Below, one piece after another: positions 9,312 to 18,910 of a stretch of 64,000 nt of DNA. Origin of the DNA: an uncultured Mucilaginibacter sp. (lineage in GTDB: Bacteria; Bacteroidota; Bacteroidia; Sphingobacteriales; Sphingobacteriaceae); assembly GCF_946479965.1 (NCBI RefSeq), contig NZ_CAMLHX010000012.1:29829-93828 (forward strand), written 5' to 3'. The position numbers were made by a program, and so were the translations under genes. Below the pieces are notes generated by a model. That model was not told the origin of the DNA, ran no database searches, and saw only the letters and a list, made by a program, of their open reading frames with translations. The number at the start of each line of letters is the position of its first letter. The stretch's first letter is position 1.

Positions 9312-9442
9312 TAATTTATAACAACAATATATGTGGTAAGGTTCTCCGAATTAATCGGGGAGACAATTCGTCGTAATTAAAAAAAGTTTCCCTTAAAAAC
9401 ATATTTATTTAAGGGCTGTTTGTTGTAGGAAACATACATCAA

Positions 9443-10021
9443 ATGAAAAAGCTAAAAGTAATTTTAATTATCGCGTTATCGGCCTTTGCATTGCAGGCCT
9501 GTAACAGCACCGAAAAAGACAGTACCGAAACTGCCGACAGCCTGAATATGCAAAAGGATACTTCGGTAGCAGGCCCGGGTATTGCTGTAGTTGAAGATGA
9601 TGCCAAATTTGTTGTTGATGCAGCAAATGGGGGAATGTCAGAAGTGGAGCTGGGCAAACTTGCACGTCAAAAAGCCACCAATGCCAAAGTAAAGGAATTT
9701 GCCGAAATGATGGTTATGGACCATACTAAGGCAAATGAAGAATTGAAAGCGCTGGCAAAAGCTAAAAACGTAACCCTTCCTGATTCATTAAATGTCGATT
9801 CAAAAAAAGGGCTGGATGACCTTTCAAAAAAAGCGGGAGCTGATTTTGATAAAGCTTATGTAAGCATGATGGTTGATGATCACAAAAAAGACGTTGCCGA
9901 GTTTGAAAAAGCCGGTAAAGATTTAAAAGACGCTGACCTGAAGGCTTTTGTTGATAAAACCCTACCCGTGTTAAAGGGCCATCTTACTAAAATAACCGCA
10001 ATTAACGATGGTATGAAGTAA
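9443..10021 (+). CDS. DUF4142-family lipoprotein
   Basis: 192 residues. The N-terminus is a lipoprotein signal with lipobox ALQAC (Cys20). The mature part carries a DUF4142 ferritin-like helical domain: VDAANGGMSEVELGKLARQKA, VKEFAEMMVMDHTKANEELKALA and YVSMMVDDHKKDVAEFEKA, in which the Glu/His positions typical of the family are present. The family is periplasmic or surface-linked, of uncertain function, and often stress-associated. A hairpin terminator follows directly. Confidence 0.88.
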   Translation: MKKLKVILIIALSAFALQACNSTEKDSTETADSLNMQKDTSVAGPGIAVVEDDAKFVVDAANGGMSEVELGKLARQKATNAKVKEFAEMMVMDHTKANEELKALAKAKNVTLPDSLNVDSKKGLDDLSKKAGADFDKAYVSMMVDDHKKDVAEFEKAGKDLKDADLKAFVDKTLPVLKGHLTKITAINDGMK

Positions 10022-10029
10022 ATAAAAAC

Positions 10030-10080
10030 GGGTAAAAAACTCAAAAAAAGGGATGAAAAACCGGTTTTTTACCCCTTTTT
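10030..10080 (+). terminator. Rho-independent terminator after the DUF4142 gene
   Basis: GGGTAAAAAAC (10030-10040) pairs perfectly with 10064-10074, leaving a 23-base loop, and is followed by a T-run (10076-10080). It begins nine bases after the stop codon. Confidence 0.75.
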
Positions 10081-10146
10081 GCTTGTTTTTTGTATTTTTT
10101 TTGAAAAAAAGTGAAAAAATTATCTGTTAAGTGCAATGTTATTTTA

Positions 10147-10249
10147 TACCTTTGTGATACTTATTACGTCGGACTAAACCAATTTGTTCTTTATGAGGAT
10201 AATAAGATCAGTTAATGGAAGGAGAAGGGTAGTAACTTCTCCTTTTTTT
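10147..10249 (+). ncRNA. Candidate small RNA with its own promoter and terminator
   Basis: The 320-base gap after the DUF4142 gene holds an isolated transcription unit. TACCTTTG (10147-10154) is an exact -7 element, and about 67 bases later there is a perfect 7-bp hairpin (GGAGAAG 10221-10227 with CTTCTCC 10236-10242) followed by seven T residues. The expected RNA is about 85-95 nt. A 23-codon reading frame (ATG 10193 to TAA 10264, basic N-terminus MRIIRSVNGRRR) overlaps it but runs through the terminator, so a leader peptide is less likely than an RNA. I do not recognise the family. Confidence 0.45.
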
Positions 10250-10341
10250 ATTTCCTTTTTTTAATGGCGGTCCAAGGCCCAACCAGGCATAACAATTATA
10301 AAATTTGTAAAAAAATGCCTTTTTTATCTGTTTTTTTAAAT

Positions 10342-12573
10342 TTATAGTGTTTTTTGCTTGTTTTCAACAAACTTTTCCACGGTTGCAAGCGTTTCAAATA
10401 ATTTCTCGGATTCAATAGGCTTTCTTAGAAAACCTGAAAAATAACTACGATGTTCTTTATGATGCTCAGCGGTTATATCGGCCGTAAGAGCAAAGATCGG
10501 AGTGTCGCTATTTATATTTTTACCGGTTACAATTTCGCGCGCAGCTTCAAAGCCATCCATTTCGGGCATATGTATGTCCATCAAAATAAAATCAAACTTA
10601 TTATTCTTTGATTTTGCTAACGCTTCAACTCCGTTTTTTGCATGCTCCGTGCTCATTTTCCAGTTTCCTAGCAGCTTGGTTATTACCATAGCGTTTATCA
10701 AATTATCTTCTGCAAGCAACACTGTTCTTCCGCGCAATGCATCTGAATAAGTTATGCTTTTTTTGCCGGGAACTACAGATGGTTTAAGTGTAAGATCAAA
10801 ATAAAATGTAGAGCCTTTGCCAACAGCACTGTCAACCATAACAGTACTGTCATACAGCGACGTCAGTTTTTTCACGATGGCCAGGCCAAGGCCCGAGCCA
10901 CCCTGTTTTTTTTTGGTTATTGAATGTGGTTGGGTAAATGCATCAAAAATACTTTGCTGGTTTTGCGGGCTAATGCCAATACCTGTGTCTATAATTTTAA
11001 AACGCAATAGATGCCCATCGGTTAAAGCGTCAATTTTTTCCACGCTTATTTGTACGCTGCCTGTGTGTGTAAATTTTATAGCGTTGGTAATAAGGTTGCC
11101 TAAAATTTGCGAGAGCTTTGTTTCATCAAGCTCATACGCTGTAGATACGCCATCACCAATATTTAATTGGAGTAACACACCTTTTTCTGAAGCAAGGCTT
11201 ACATATGTATTTCTGATATTCTCAAGCAGTTGTAAAAAGTTGCATGGAGCAGGCTCAAGGTTGCTTTTCCCGGCCTCTAGCTTTGTAAAATCCAGGATGT
11301 CATTAATCAGCAGCAATAAATTATTAGAAGCAAAGCGCAGAGAGCTAAGCAGCTCTTGTTCCTCTTTATCTATCTTGTCAGATAGCAGTGATGCTATCGT
11401 TATCACCGCGTTTAATGGCGTTCTTATTTCATGGCTCATAGTTGACAGGAATTCCTGCTTTACCAAAGCCATTTGCTCAGCATGGTTCTTTTTCTCAATA
11501 ATCTCGGCCCTTTCCAACTGCATTTGGGCCTCTTTTTTAAGCCGGTCCATTTGTGCAATCATTTCGTAGTTCTCTATTAATTTGAGCGTTTGATTGTTGA
11601 TCACCTTATCTCTCTCCGTAAAATATAGCTCGAGGTGCCGCAAGGCGTTTTCGGTATCGCCTAGCTGTTTAGATATCTGGTAATACAAATAATAGCACTT
11701 GAACTTTATCATCACCAAATGATATTCAGTACTTAGTTTTAATGCATCGTCCAAAATTTTCTTTGCTTTTTCAAACTGCTGCATTTTGGAATATAAAATG
11801 GCCAGCCTGTGTAGGGCCATACCCAGGCCCAAAACCTCGCGCACGTCCTGATGGATTTTTATAGCCTGCTTAATATCGTCTTCAGCATTTTTGTATTTCT
11901 TTTTAACGATAGCAATCTTACCCCTTCCGTAAAGCGCAAAAGCCAAGCCCCTTATATCGCCTGTTTTTAGTTTGATAGCGATAGATTGGTCAATAAGGGC
12001 GGTCGCTTTCTGTAGATTTTTTTGCTTAAGATAGATGCTTGCCAGCGGGTTATAAGCATTTGCTTCCTGATTAAGATCACCCGCCAGCTTTGATTCTGCT
12101 ATAGCTTCCTCATAGGTTCTTATAGCATTTTTGGGATCGCCAAAATAATCGTAAATGGTGCCTAATGCTTTTAAGGTGCGGGCCAGGTTTTGGTGATCGT
12201 TGTGTTTGCGATAGATATTAACGCAATCGGTAAGGTAGGCCATGCCCAGGTAGTAATTGTCGGTTTTATAATATACCCCTCCCAGGTTATATTTAGCACC
12301 GGCAATGCCCAACTCGTCATTTAACTCCTCAAAATAAGCAAGCGCTTCTTTTGACATGCTTATCGCCGAGTCGTACTCGCCCTGTATCATTAAAAAAAGG
12401 GCGTATTGACTAAGGCTTTTCGCTACGAGCGCTTTATCATCCAGCTCGCGGCTTATGGATAACGCCTGTCGGGCAAGGTCTACACTTCGTGTCAAATTAC
12501 TTGACCTACAAGCATAGCCTTCATCTAATAAGCTAACCACATGGGCCTGGTTATCCTGCACGGATGGATTCAT
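10342..12573 (-). CDS. Cytosolic TPR hybrid histidine kinase with receiver domain
   Basis: 743 residues, no signal peptide or membrane segment. Residues 1 to about 300 are tetratricopeptide repeats (for example AGAKYNLGGVYYKTDNYYLGMAYL). A coiled coil (about 335-375) leads into HisKA with the phospho-acceptor motif MSHEIRTPLNAV, then a HATPase domain (LGNLITNAIKF, DTGIGI, GSGLGLAIVKKL). The C-terminal receiver domain has LLAEDNLINAMV, the acceptor Asp in DFILMDIHMPEMDG, and the Lys in FLRKPIE. It most likely relays phosphate internally in response to protein partners bound by the TPRs. No dedicated output regulator is adjacent. Confidence 0.93.
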   Translation of the reverse strand: MNPSVQDNQAHVVSLLDEGYACRSSNLTRSVDLARQALSISRELDDKALVAKSLSQYALFLMIQGEYDSAISMSKEALAYFEELNDELGIAGAKYNLGGVYYKTDNYYLGMAYLTDCVNIYRKHNDHQNLARTLKALGTIYDYFGDPKNAIRTYEEAIAESKLAGDLNQEANAYNPLASIYLKQKNLQKATALIDQSIAIKLKTGDIRGLAFALYGRGKIAIVKKKYKNAEDDIKQAIKIHQDVREVLGLGMALHRLAILYSKMQQFEKAKKILDDALKLSTEYHLVMIKFKCYYLYYQISKQLGDTENALRHLELYFTERDKVINNQTLKLIENYEMIAQMDRLKKEAQMQLERAEIIEKKNHAEQMALVKQEFLSTMSHEIRTPLNAVITIASLLSDKIDKEEQELLSSLRFASNNLLLLINDILDFTKLEAGKSNLEPAPCNFLQLLENIRNTYVSLASEKGVLLQLNIGDGVSTAYELDETKLSQILGNLITNAIKFTHTGSVQISVEKIDALTDGHLLRFKIIDTGIGISPQNQQSIFDAFTQPHSITKKKQGGSGLGLAIVKKLTSLYDSTVMVDSAVGKGSTFYFDLTLKPSVVPGKKSITYSDALRGRTVLLAEDNLINAMVITKLLGNWKMSTEHAKNGVEALAKSKNNKFDFILMDIHMPEMDGFEAAREIVTGKNINSDTPIFALTADITAEHHKEHRSYFSGFLRKPIESEKLFETLATVEKFVENKQKTL

Positions 12574-12706
12574 AGCTATTATACGGTTAGGTATGTAAAC
12601 AGTTTGCCTTTTTTTAAAGTTAGTACTAAAAAAGCAATATTACATTATTAAAGCTTTATGGAACTTTTAACAGCCAATTAAACCCCTAAAGAGGCGATAT
12701 CGAACG

Positions 12707-13522
12707 CTAAAACAAACTGAACTGAAGGTTTGATGTAAGGCTGTTGGTTTCGCGGCATCCCGTTATTTGATACAGGGCTGTTTCTGTATATCGCGAGGCG
12801 ACAATTACTTCAGTTTCGCCGGCGCGGCTTTTAAAAAGGTTAAGCGCCAGGTCAGGGCAATTATTATCTTTTGACAGATGCGATAGAAAAAGATGACTCA
12901 TAAAATCCGGGCGGTATCCTTCAAAAAGGGCAAGGGCCTGGGCGTTGGACAAGTGGCCTTTCCCGCCACGTATGCGCCTTTTTAAATGATAAGGATATCT
13001 GCCACGCTCCAGCATGTCTTCATCATAATTAGCTTCCAGAAATGCAGCATGGCATTGCTGAAAATGCGATATGAGATTCTCGCATACTACGCCAAGGTCG
13101 GTAAATACGCCTATTTTTAAATCCCCGCACGCTACTGTAAAACTATGGGGCTCGGCCGCATCATGCATTTTAGCGAATGGCGTAATAGAAAGCGTGCCAA
13201 TATGCACCGGGGCATCTGCAAAAAATGGATATAACAAACCGTCAGCAATTGCCAGCCCTGAATATTGAAGAGTAAGTGGCGTTATATACACCGGTAAACT
13301 GTATTTTTTGGACAAAACCGCTAAACCGCGTATATGGTCGCTGTGTTCATGCGAAACGAAGATAGCCCGCACTTTATGCATTGATAAACCCAGGCGGGCC
13401 ATGCGTGTTTCTGTTTCGCGACATGAAATGCCGGCATCTATCAGCACAGCATCATTCTCATTACCAATGTAATAACAATTGCCGTTACTGCCGGAATTTA
13501 ATGAGGCTACCAATAGAGACAT
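12707..13522 (-). CDS. WalJ/YycJ-like MBL-fold metallo-hydrolase
   Basis: 271 residues. The metal-binding motif is SHEHSDH (about residue 57), with further ligands in FTDLGV and SHLFLSHLSKDNN; the N-terminal SLNSGSNGNCYYIG and DAGISCRETETRM are typical of the YycJ/WalJ group, whose members are likely DNA-processing metallo-beta-lactamase-fold nucleases linked to cell-wall homeostasis in Firmicutes. In Bacteroidota the gene has no WalRK partner, and none is here. TTTATTTG on the - strand, one mismatch from the -7 consensus, sits only five bases before the ATG. Confidence 0.85.
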   Translation of the reverse strand: MSLLVASLNSGSNGNCYYIGNENDAVLIDAGISCRETETRMARLGLSMHKVRAIFVSHEHSDHIRGLAVLSKKYSLPVYITPLTLQYSGLAIADGLLYPFFADAPVHIGTLSITPFAKMHDAAEPHSFTVACGDLKIGVFTDLGVVCENLISHFQQCHAAFLEANYDEDMLERGRYPYHLKRRIRGGKGHLSNAQALALFEGYRPDFMSHLFLSHLSKDNNCPDLALNLFKSRAGETEVIVASRYTETALYQITGCRETNSLTSNLQFSLF

Positions 13523-13565
13523 ATTTACAAATAAACCCGTTTTTTATCGGTTAAGCAATAGGCAT

Positions 13566-13602
13566 AAAAAAACCGGGCATTGTATTGCTACAGCTGCCCG
13601 GC
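13566..13602 (-). terminator. Rho-independent terminator after the beta-barrel receptor gene
   Basis: CCGGGCA (13573-13579) pairs with TGCCCGG (13595-13601). On the - strand the stem is followed by seven T residues, placing it 25 bases after the stop of the 13627-16491 gene. Confidence 0.85.
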
Positions 13603-13626
13603 ATATTGTTTAATCAATTGTTTTCT

Positions 13627-16491
13627 TTAGTACATAAAGCTACCATCACCACGGCGCAATAGGTTGCGGCCATCTCTTTGTGCTCTGCCACTCCATTTTT
13701 GCAGATTAAGCGTAAAGCCAACCATTATATAACGGCTAAGCGGGTTTGAACGGGTATCAGTATAACCACTAGTTGATATGCTACGGTTAATAAAGTTATT
13801 TTGGTTAAATATGTCAAAGAAAGCAACTCGCAAAATGCCGTTGCGTTTTTCAAACATTTGTTTTTCAATAAATGCGTTGGCTACAAACGGATTTTTGGTT
13901 ACGTTGTTAGCTATACCACTAACATAATTTTTGCTCAGATCGTATTCAATTGTCCAACTGCGGTCTTTACCAAAATAAAACCTACCCTCTAAGTTAGCGG
14001 CTATCCGGGTGATATTACTGTTACCGGCAGGGGTAAGGCTGTTAAAAGAGCGTTGAAGTGAGTGCGAAACGTTAGGATTGATCTCAATTACGTCATTAGG
14101 GTTAATTCTTGGACCCAGTACGGTTCTGAAAGTATAGGTACTTGTATGCGTAGGTGTGCCACGGCTTAAACCTACAGAGTAGTCGTACTGAGCCTGTCCG
14201 TTCAACTGTACCATATACCTTCTGTCGCTAAAACTTTTTGATATATTATAATTTCCTGATAAAGTTTTTCCACCGTTCATATTCACGAAAGTGGTTTGAG
14301 TAGTGGTAACTTTTTGTGTGGTTAATATCGTATTATCCTGAACTATCTGGTTGTTATTTAAACTGGCATTTAACTGTCCGCGTAAGTTTAGCCTTGAGTT
14401 AGAAAGATAGTTACTGTACTGCAATGACATGGTATGCCTGAAAGCCGGTTTAAGATTAGGATTACCAATTGTTACACGGGTAGGCTGTGATTGATCGGGC
14501 ACGGGCTGTATTTGTGAAAATGAAGGCTCGGTGGTTGCGCCGCTATAGTTCATTGTCAATTGCTGCTGACGCGACCATTGGTATTGGAAACGAAATGAAG
14601 GTATCAGGAAGAAATTGTTACGCGATATAGCTATGTTGCCACGGCTTATGTTAACACCTTCTAAATGCGTTGGTATGGCGGTTGCTCCGACTAATAAATT
14701 ATATTTGGTTTTTACCAAACGGAAGTTTAAAATCGCACGATTTTCTGTAAATGAATAGTTGAAAATGTTAGTTGCCCTGTCAACCCTTGCATAGATACCC
14801 CCAGGAGTTAAACTGTCTGTTAATAAGGAGTTGTCATAACCGCGGTAATTGATCACGCCGTTAAACTCCAATTGTGATGAAGGTGATAACGGCTCACGGA
14901 AGATTACGCTTGTGCGGTAGGTTTTTGTTAAGTTTTTACTGTTTACTATACGTATAATAGCAGAGTCTGTAGGTAAAGCGGTACTCAGGTCCCTGATGAG
15001 GGTATTTTGCTCATTAGTTGTTTTCGCGTCAACGTTTGTTATGGTAAAATCAACCGAAAAGAGCCTTCTTGGCTTTTTAAATGTGTATTCATATAAAGCT
15101 CTCAAACCTAACTGCGGCGTATTGCTGCTGTTGCTGGTAATACTTTTAGTGTTCTGCTTACGAAATCCTGTTTGAACTTGATCAGAAATATTGTCTGACG
15201 TAGAGTTAGTAATACTAAAGCTTGGCGTTATCCTGATAAACTGAGCGCTATCGGGGGTCCACTCAAACTCCATACTCGCTCTGTGGCTTTTATTGGTGCT
15301 CTTGTTGGTGCTGTTTGTAGTGGTAAACAAGGTGTCTATCTTATTACCAAGATTGTAAGCCTGCAATGAAGAGGTAAGGTTAAGTACAGTTGCATCGCTG
15401 TAATTTATATTGTAACTACCATTCACCTGCAGCTTTTCGCTTAACTGATCGCGGTAGCTAATTGATGCGTTACCATTTAAGGTATTACCACCACTTCCGC
15501 CGCCGCCACCTTGACCGCCGCCGCCACCTTGACCGCCGCCACCACCACCTGTAGCCGCTATACCGTTTAAGGTATTAGAAAATGCCGCGTTTACGCCTAT
15601 CTGTTGGTTGCCGTTTATACGCTGTGCAAATATTCTTTCTTCGTGACGGCCGTTCTGGCCTACGTTGGCACTTAGGCGCAATATATTCCCTACCGATCTG
15701 TCTGCACGGGTTGTTAAGTTAAGTGTTTTTGTTGCGGTTCCGCTTTTAATACCGGAACGACCTGCCTGGTCACCATAATCATCAACCACCTGAAATTTTT
15801 CAACTATTTCTGCTGGTAATGACTGTATTGCCTGCGCCACATCGCCACCGGCATAGTCTTTACCGTTTAGGCGCGCTTTGGTTACCGCTTCGCCGTTAAA
15901 TGTTACGGATCCATCTGTTCCTACTTCAAAACCTTCTGCCTTTTTCAGCATTTCGTCAACGGTGGCGTTTGCGCGTACTTTATAATCGCTTGCGCGGTAC
16001 TCAACCGTATCGGTTTTATAAGTTATAGCCGGCGTTCCGTTAATAACTACTTCTTTTAGCAACTCATTCTCGCCATACATCTCAATCGGATCAAGAGTAA
16101 TACGTTTAAGCACGTCATTCTGAAGGTATTTGCGAATTATTGTTTTCATACCCATAGCCTTTACGGTTATGGTGAATGTAGCAAGCTTTACATCTTTAAA
16201 TATAAAGATGCCATCCTCGTTTGTTGCAGTTTGCAGCGAGTCTTTTTCAGAAATCAGCTTAATGTTGGCACCTATAATGGTTTCGCCCTTTGAGTCTTTA
16301 ACAACACCACTCACATCGCGAGCGGCAAGTGCATCAGGTACTCCGGGAGTTGCCGGTCTTACCGCTGCTGGTTGTGTTGCCGGTGCCACAGTAGCCGGTT
16401 GTGTAGCCGGGGGGGTAGTAGGTGCCGGTTGTTGAGCAAATACGCTGTACGAAATAAACAGAGCTACAGCTATAAGTATAAATTTTTTCAT
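13627..16491 (-). CDS. Outer-membrane beta-barrel receptor with carboxypeptidase-regulatory-like domain
   Basis: 954 residues. A signal peptide (about 1-19) and a Pro/Ala/Thr-rich linker (20-52, repeated APATQP units) precede a CarboxypepD_reg-like beta sandwich (about 58-135, SGVVKDSKGETIIGANIKL). A plug-like domain follows (about 150-265, DTVEYRASDYKVRANATVDEML in parts, TKARLNGKDYAGGDV). The rest is a long beta-barrel of the TonB-receptor-like outer-membrane beta-barrel family, ending RRGDGSFMY. A Gly-rich stretch lies near residues 318-336. No SusD partner is present, so a SusCD glycan importer is unlikely. It is probably co-transcribed with the Gly-rich gene 29 bases upstream. Confidence 0.88.
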   Translation of the reverse strand: MKKFILIAVALFISYSVFAQQPAPTTPPATQPATVAPATQPAAVRPATPGVPDALAARDVSGVVKDSKGETIIGANIKLISEKDSLQTATNEDGIFIFKDVKLATFTITVKAMGMKTIIRKYLQNDVLKRITLDPIEMYGENELLKEVVINGTPAITYKTDTVEYRASDYKVRANATVDEMLKKAEGFEVGTDGSVTFNGEAVTKARLNGKDYAGGDVAQAIQSLPAEIVEKFQVVDDYGDQAGRSGIKSGTATKTLNLTTRADRSVGNILRLSANVGQNGRHEERIFAQRINGNQQIGVNAAFSNTLNGIAATGGGGGGQGGGGGQGGGGGSGGNTLNGNASISYRDQLSEKLQVNGSYNINYSDATVLNLTSSLQAYNLGNKIDTLFTTTNSTNKSTNKSHRASMEFEWTPDSAQFIRITPSFSITNSTSDNISDQVQTGFRKQNTKSITSNSSNTPQLGLRALYEYTFKKPRRLFSVDFTITNVDAKTTNEQNTLIRDLSTALPTDSAIIRIVNSKNLTKTYRTSVIFREPLSPSSQLEFNGVINYRGYDNSLLTDSLTPGGIYARVDRATNIFNYSFTENRAILNFRLVKTKYNLLVGATAIPTHLEGVNISRGNIAISRNNFFLIPSFRFQYQWSRQQQLTMNYSGATTEPSFSQIQPVPDQSQPTRVTIGNPNLKPAFRHTMSLQYSNYLSNSRLNLRGQLNASLNNNQIVQDNTILTTQKVTTTQTTFVNMNGGKTLSGNYNISKSFSDRRYMVQLNGQAQYDYSVGLSRGTPTHTSTYTFRTVLGPRINPNDVIEINPNVSHSLQRSFNSLTPAGNSNITRIAANLEGRFYFGKDRSWTIEYDLSKNYVSGIANNVTKNPFVANAFIEKQMFEKRNGILRVAFFDIFNQNNFINRSISTSGYTDTRSNPLSRYIMVGFTLNLQKWSGRAQRDGRNLLRRGDGSFMY

Positions 16492-16520
16492 TGTTGGGTT
16501 TATTAGTAGGGTTTAGGATG

Positions 16521-17510
16521 TTATTTTTTAGCCAGCGTATATTTCCCCCAAAAATCGCTTGGGCTTATCATTTCTTGAAAATTGAATGCTCCGCCGCCAC
16601 CGCGTGGACCACCACCACCACCGCCGGCAAAGCCACCGCCACCGTTCATTCTTATGCCACCTGTTACTACACGGGGGCCGCCGCCTGGGCCACCCGGATC
16701 TGCACCACCGCCACCCAAACCGCCGCCACCGGCCATGTCAATATTATTGGCCATGTTTTGAAGGTTTGGTATCTGTAGGCCATTTACTTTTACATTGTAA
16801 GCCAGATCATTTGTACTGCTTGCGCTTAGTCCCATTAGTTTTAACGGGATAGCTACTTCATATAAAAAGTTTCCTTCTGCATCATAGTTGGCCATGGTTT
16901 TTATGCCGTGTTCGTTATATAGTGAAATAAGGGAATCAGCAATATCCTTAAAACCGGCAACTTTAATTTCTTTATATGCTAATAGTGCTTTTTTACGTGC
17001 GGCCAGCATTGCCGAATCAACGGGTTCGCCTGGTGCTCCGCCCATCATTGCGCGCATGCCACCGGCACCACCAGCAGCGCCGCCACCTCCGATATTCATA
17101 GTTATGCGACCGCCCTGGCCACCACCACCAGCGTTGCCTCCGCGTTGAATGCTAATAAGGGGAGCAACAACCGGATAGGTGATGCTGTATGTATTTTCCA
17201 CCTTCTTTTTGCCTTCGGTATTTACCGCAATAGTTATTCCACCGGCCAGTATCTTGTTATTGTTCATGGGGTCGGTTGACTTGATAGCCAGGTAGATATT
17301 TTTTTCGTCGTTGCTTATTGTATAATATAGCTTTGTGGTTTTGTTGAAGGCCTGGAAACTATTGTTCCATTCAACAAGCTTACCATCGGCTTTAACACCT
17401 GCCGGTGCCCATAAGCTAACTTCCTGCACATCCTTCAGTTTTTTGTCCTGAGCGTGCGTTGCTGCACAAATCAGTGCAAGCATGGCGGTTATTGTGAGTA
17501 TTTTTTTCAT
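16521..17510 (-). CDS. Exported Gly-rich protein with a possible CBM9-like domain
   Basis: 329 residues with a signal peptide (about 1-20, ending ATHAQ). Residues 30-115 (GKLVEWNNSF, LYYTISNDEKNIYLAIKSTD, GGITIAVNTEGKK) look like the carbohydrate-binding family 9/DOMON-type sandwich, but this is a judgement by eye. Gly-rich segments occur at about 124-155 and 255-312, the latter with runs such as GGGGFAGGGGGG. The C-terminal FWGKYTLAKK is compact. The gene lies 29 bases upstream of the beta-barrel receptor gene on the same strand, so the two probably act together at the cell surface. Likely controlled by the LytTR-type repeats upstream. Confidence 0.65.
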   Translation of the reverse strand: MKKILTITAMLALICAATHAQDKKLKDVQEVSLWAPAGVKADGKLVEWNNSFQAFNKTTKLYYTISNDEKNIYLAIKSTDPMNNNKILAGGITIAVNTEGKKKVENTYSITYPVVAPLISIQRGGNAGGGGQGGRITMNIGGGGAAGGAGGMRAMMGGAPGEPVDSAMLAARKKALLAYKEIKVAGFKDIADSLISLYNEHGIKTMANYDAEGNFLYEVAIPLKLMGLSASSTNDLAYNVKVNGLQIPNLQNMANNIDMAGGGGLGGGGADPGGPGGGPRVVTGGIRMNGGGGFAGGGGGGPRGGGGAFNFQEMISPSDFWGKYTLAKK

Positions 17511-17606
17511 CTTCTTAAATAATTTAGTGTTGTGCTTTTTAAGACACGTACAAGGATAGGCAGTATTTATTGTTGACTAAAATAAAGTATACAAGGTCTA
17601 TTAATG

Positions 17607-17636
17607 TTGCGACAATAAGGCTAATTGGTGCGACGA
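17607..17636. promoter_or_regulatory. Candidate LytTR-regulator binding site (9-12-9 direct repeat)
   Basis: TTGCGACAA (17607-17615) and GTGCGACGA (17628-17636) share seven of nine bases and are separated by exactly 12 bases, the geometry known for LytTR-domain regulators such as AgrA. The site lies about 100 bases upstream of the Gly-rich gene start at 17510. A related pair lies in the lytS/lytR intergenic region. Confidence 0.45.
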
Positions 17637-17704
17637 CAATATTAACCAAAGGTTTTTATAACTAAATAGTTAGTGGTGTAAATTTGTAGTTACCAACTTA
17701 ATTG

Positions 17705-18871
17705 TTACTCAGCTAAGTAAATGGTAAGATCTACCGTAAACTGATCAGGAGTGTTTGATATGGTAAGCTCGTGCTTATCAGGATACAAAATAGCAAGTCG
17801 CCGGCGTACATTAGCAATACCTATGCCCGAGCTGCTATCCTTTGAATCATCGGCAGGGCCAACATCATTGGTAACGTTGAAACGCATAAGGCGCGAGGCT
17901 TCATCAACCGATAAAGAGATGTTTATTACTGCAGTTTCTAACGTCCCCGTGCCATGCTTAAAGGCATTCTCTACAAAAGGGATCAACAGCATCGGCTCTA
18001 TTGTGTAGGTATCAACATCGTTCTTCACATCGACATTAGTTTTCACAGCATCGCCAAAACGCAGCATCTGTAAGCTTATATAACTCTTAATATAGTCCAC
18101 CTCTTTGCTTAATGATACCCTGTAATCGTCACTCTCATACAGCATATAGCGCATTAGTTGCGATAGGCTAACAATGGCAGGCTCAAGCGAATCAGACTTT
18201 TTACGGGCAAGAGCAACCAGGTTATTCAGCACGTTAAACATAAAGTGCGGGCTTATTTGTGAGCGCAGGAAGTTCAATTCAGACTTAAGGTGCTGGGTTT
18301 CGCGCTCTTTTAATAATTGTTGCTTTGCGCGGTTGTCAATTATTATACGATAACAAACGCTTAATAAAATAGCCACCATTGGCGATATATAGCTCCAGTA
18401 CTGATAGCCCCCGCCACCTCTAAATCGGTAGATATTCAACCTCGGCCTGCTGGCATGTAGGTGATTTACAGTATCTGCTAGACGACCAGGAAAAGGGCGG
18501 CCAGGGCCTTCTGCGCCAAACCCCCTCAGGGTATCACGCATTGGTCTGCCAAATTGCCTTACCTGCATACCTTCAAATGCATTTTGCCTTAAATATAAGT
18601 ATAGCCAATACGTGCCTAACAAGGCTACTAATGATATTATATACCAGCTGGTTTTTTTGTTAAGCAGGGGGTAAATGGCATAGGTGTGCACATAAAATAT
18701 ACACAGCAATATCAAGTTAGATATTATTATCCCGGTAACAAACCGGCGGTGAAACTCCGCAGGGATAAAGCTGTTCTCATCTCGCCCCAAAACCGGCAAC
18801 ACCAGCAGCAAAAACCAAATTAACAACGGCAGTAAAAACTGAACCCATCGACGGTTGATAAAACTTCTCAT
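17705..18871 (-). CDS. LytS-type sensor histidine kinase
   Basis: 388 residues with about four membrane segments: three in the first 95 residues and one near 160-180, with a loop between that carries Arg/Gly-rich sequence. A coiled coil then leads to the His_kinase domain with phospho-acceptor motif QISPHFMFNVLNNL, and a HATPase end (PFVENAFKHG, SSGIGIANVRRRL). It should phosphorylate the divergently encoded LytTR regulator at 19024. The family senses envelope or small-molecule signals; the ligand is unknown. TTTATTTG, one mismatch from the -7 consensus, lies four bases before the ATG on the - strand. Confidence 0.93.
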   Translation of the reverse strand: MRSFINRRWVQFLLPLLIWFLLLVLPVLGRDENSFIPAEFHRRFVTGIIISNLILLCIFYVHTYAIYPLLNKKTSWYIISLVALLGTYWLYLYLRQNAFEGMQVRQFGRPMRDTLRGFGAEGPGRPFPGRLADTVNHLHASRPRLNIYRFRGGGGYQYWSYISPMVAILLSVCYRIIIDNRAKQQLLKERETQHLKSELNFLRSQISPHFMFNVLNNLVALARKKSDSLEPAIVSLSQLMRYMLYESDDYRVSLSKEVDYIKSYISLQMLRFGDAVKTNVDVKNDVDTYTIEPMLLIPFVENAFKHGTGTLETAVINISLSVDEASRLMRFNVTNDVGPADDSKDSSSGIGIANVRRRLAILYPDKHELTISNTPDQFTVDLTIYLAE

Positions 18872-18910
18872 GCTACAAATAAATACATAAAAAAAACTAC
18901 TGTAACATTT

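Noticed and set aside
10817..11569. A 250-residue open frame on the + strand opposite the TPR hybrid kinase
   Set aside because: It lies wholly inside the kinase gene on the other strand; its composition (Ser- and Ile-rich) is what reverse reading of coding sequence gives, and it lacks a promoter or a family motif.
13627..16491. SusC-type glycan importer
   Set aside because: No SusD gene or glycan-degrading enzymes beside it; the barrel family is the carboxypeptidase-regulatory-domain type instead.
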